Positions 32,092 through 32,832 of a DNA stretch of 32,832 nt are shown in pieces; the stretch's first letter is position 1; every line of letters begins with the position of its first letter. Under the pieces are notes generated by a model. That model did not search any database. It had not been told where the DNA came from and was given only the letters and a program-made list of their open reading frames with translations. The position numbers were made by a program, and so were the translations under genes. Location of the stretch: the NCBI GenBank assembly GCA_964058805.1, contig CAXKVV010001342.1, positions 1 to 32,832 on the forward strand, given 5' to 3'. Source of the stretch: Schoenoplectus triqueter. Its lineage: Eukaryota > Streptophyta > Magnoliopsida > Poales > Cyperaceae.

Positions 32092-32832
32092 CACTACACC
32101 ACAAATAGGCTTTTACAGCGGTTATTTGCCCCAGTTAGCAACGGTTGTACAACCGCTATTATTGGGAGCGCTGCAAAGTTTAACAGCGGTTTTGTTGAAA
32201 ACCGCTGCAAATTGTTTACAGCGGTTCTTATATAACAACCGCTGCCAAATACCATTTACAGCGGTTTTTAACTAAAAACCGCTGTAAAATTATTTTTTTA
32301 AATTCGTTTGCAACGGTTTCTTCGTAAAAACCGCTGTAAAACTATTTTTTTTTTAAATTGTTTCTTTTTATTTCTGTGACTAGCCCATATATGCTAGCCA
32401 TATATAATATTTTCATCACATGTATTTTCACAAAAATAATAATAACTACATTTAATTACTAATTAACTAATTTATCTAACATACATACATAATACAACAA
32501 AATATAACAAAAAACCCTTTTCTTTTAACAAATTATAATTTAAAAGAATATCCACCTCCAAAATTAAATTCCTATCCTTATAATATATCCTCCATTGAAT
32601 AAAACCAATTACAATCTGCCTCCTCCTCTAGCTGTTACTGTTTGCAATAACAACCACTCCCATATTCGTCATAATCGCTCCATCATTCATCTCCAACTCT
32701 CCTTCAATTTTAGATGAAATCACAATTATTTAAAAAAAAAATCGTCATAACTCATAACAAGGAATATTCCATCAAAAACAGGATGCAGATTAAGCAAGAT
32801 ATTAGCTGTTTCTGAAATATTCCATCAAAAAC
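32092..32832. mobile_element. CACTA (En/Spm-type) transposon terminus
   Basis: The end reads CACTACACCACAAATAGG from 32092, the CACTA hallmark. About 240 bases of subterminal repeats follow, with the words ACAGCGGTTTT and AAAACCGCTG in both orientations, some forming clear hairpins (for example near 32248-32290). These are the typical transposase-binding subterminal repeats. The interior continues past the window end, so the other terminus, its 3-bp target duplication and any transposase gene are not visible. Bases from about 32345 are plain AT-rich DNA. Confidence 0.82.

Noticed and set aside
1..32832. CRISPR arrays, bacterial operons or phage genes
   Set aside because: The spliced genes and plant transposons show that this is nuclear plant DNA. 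The only regular array (about 30920-32016) is a tandem satellite without spacers.

Overview
The window is nuclear DNA from a flowering plant, most likely a eudicot. It is AT-rich and has spliced genes with short exons and GT-AG introns. The protein families are plant-typed: a RABF2-type Rab5, a plant-specific mitochondrial ATP synthase 24 kDa subunit and an intronless CC-NB-ARC-LRR resistance protein. Intergenic and intronic DNA is full of small DNA transposons. I cannot name the species.

Layout. 1-2200: intergenic, with two miniature transposons (1287-1549 and about 1661-2040); the second ends about 165 bp before the next start codon. 2204-4832 (+): a seven-exon Rab5 GTPase, rebuilt in full to 204 aa. 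4833-8650: intergenic, with a possible broken gene near 6000 and two fold-back elements. 8654-12143 (-): a seven-exon ATP synthase 24 kDa subunit gene, rebuilt to 241 aa, with a SINE in one intron. 12144-15359: intergenic, with one hAT-like miniature element inserted into the end of another. 15360-19088 (+): an eight-exon beta-catenin-like protein 1 (CTNNBL1) gene, rebuilt to 525 aa, whose first intron appears to use a GC donor. 20486-23770 (-): a 1094-codon NLR gene, convergent with CTNNBL1. 23771-27870: mostly empty AT-rich DNA. 27873-30922 (-): a multi-exon gene ending in a zinc ribbon. Its reading frame is interrupted by a 129-bp MITE-like insert with a 6-bp target duplication and by a 68-bp insert bounded by 15-bp direct repeats. 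About 30920-32016: a tandem array of roughly 160-180-bp units. 32092 to the end: one terminus of a CACTA (En/Spm-type) transposon running out of the window.

The genes do not form a pathway. Rab5 acts in endosomal traffic, the 24 kDa subunit in mitochondrial ATP synthase, CTNNBL1 in the spliceosome-associated Prp19/CDC5 complex and the NLR in immunity. The most notable features are the transposon-scarred zinc-ribbon gene, the NLR with unusual P-loop, kinase-2 and MHD motifs, and the nested MITEs with exact 8-bp target duplications. I see no clearly new multi-gene system. All exon boundaries were read by eye and no database was searched.
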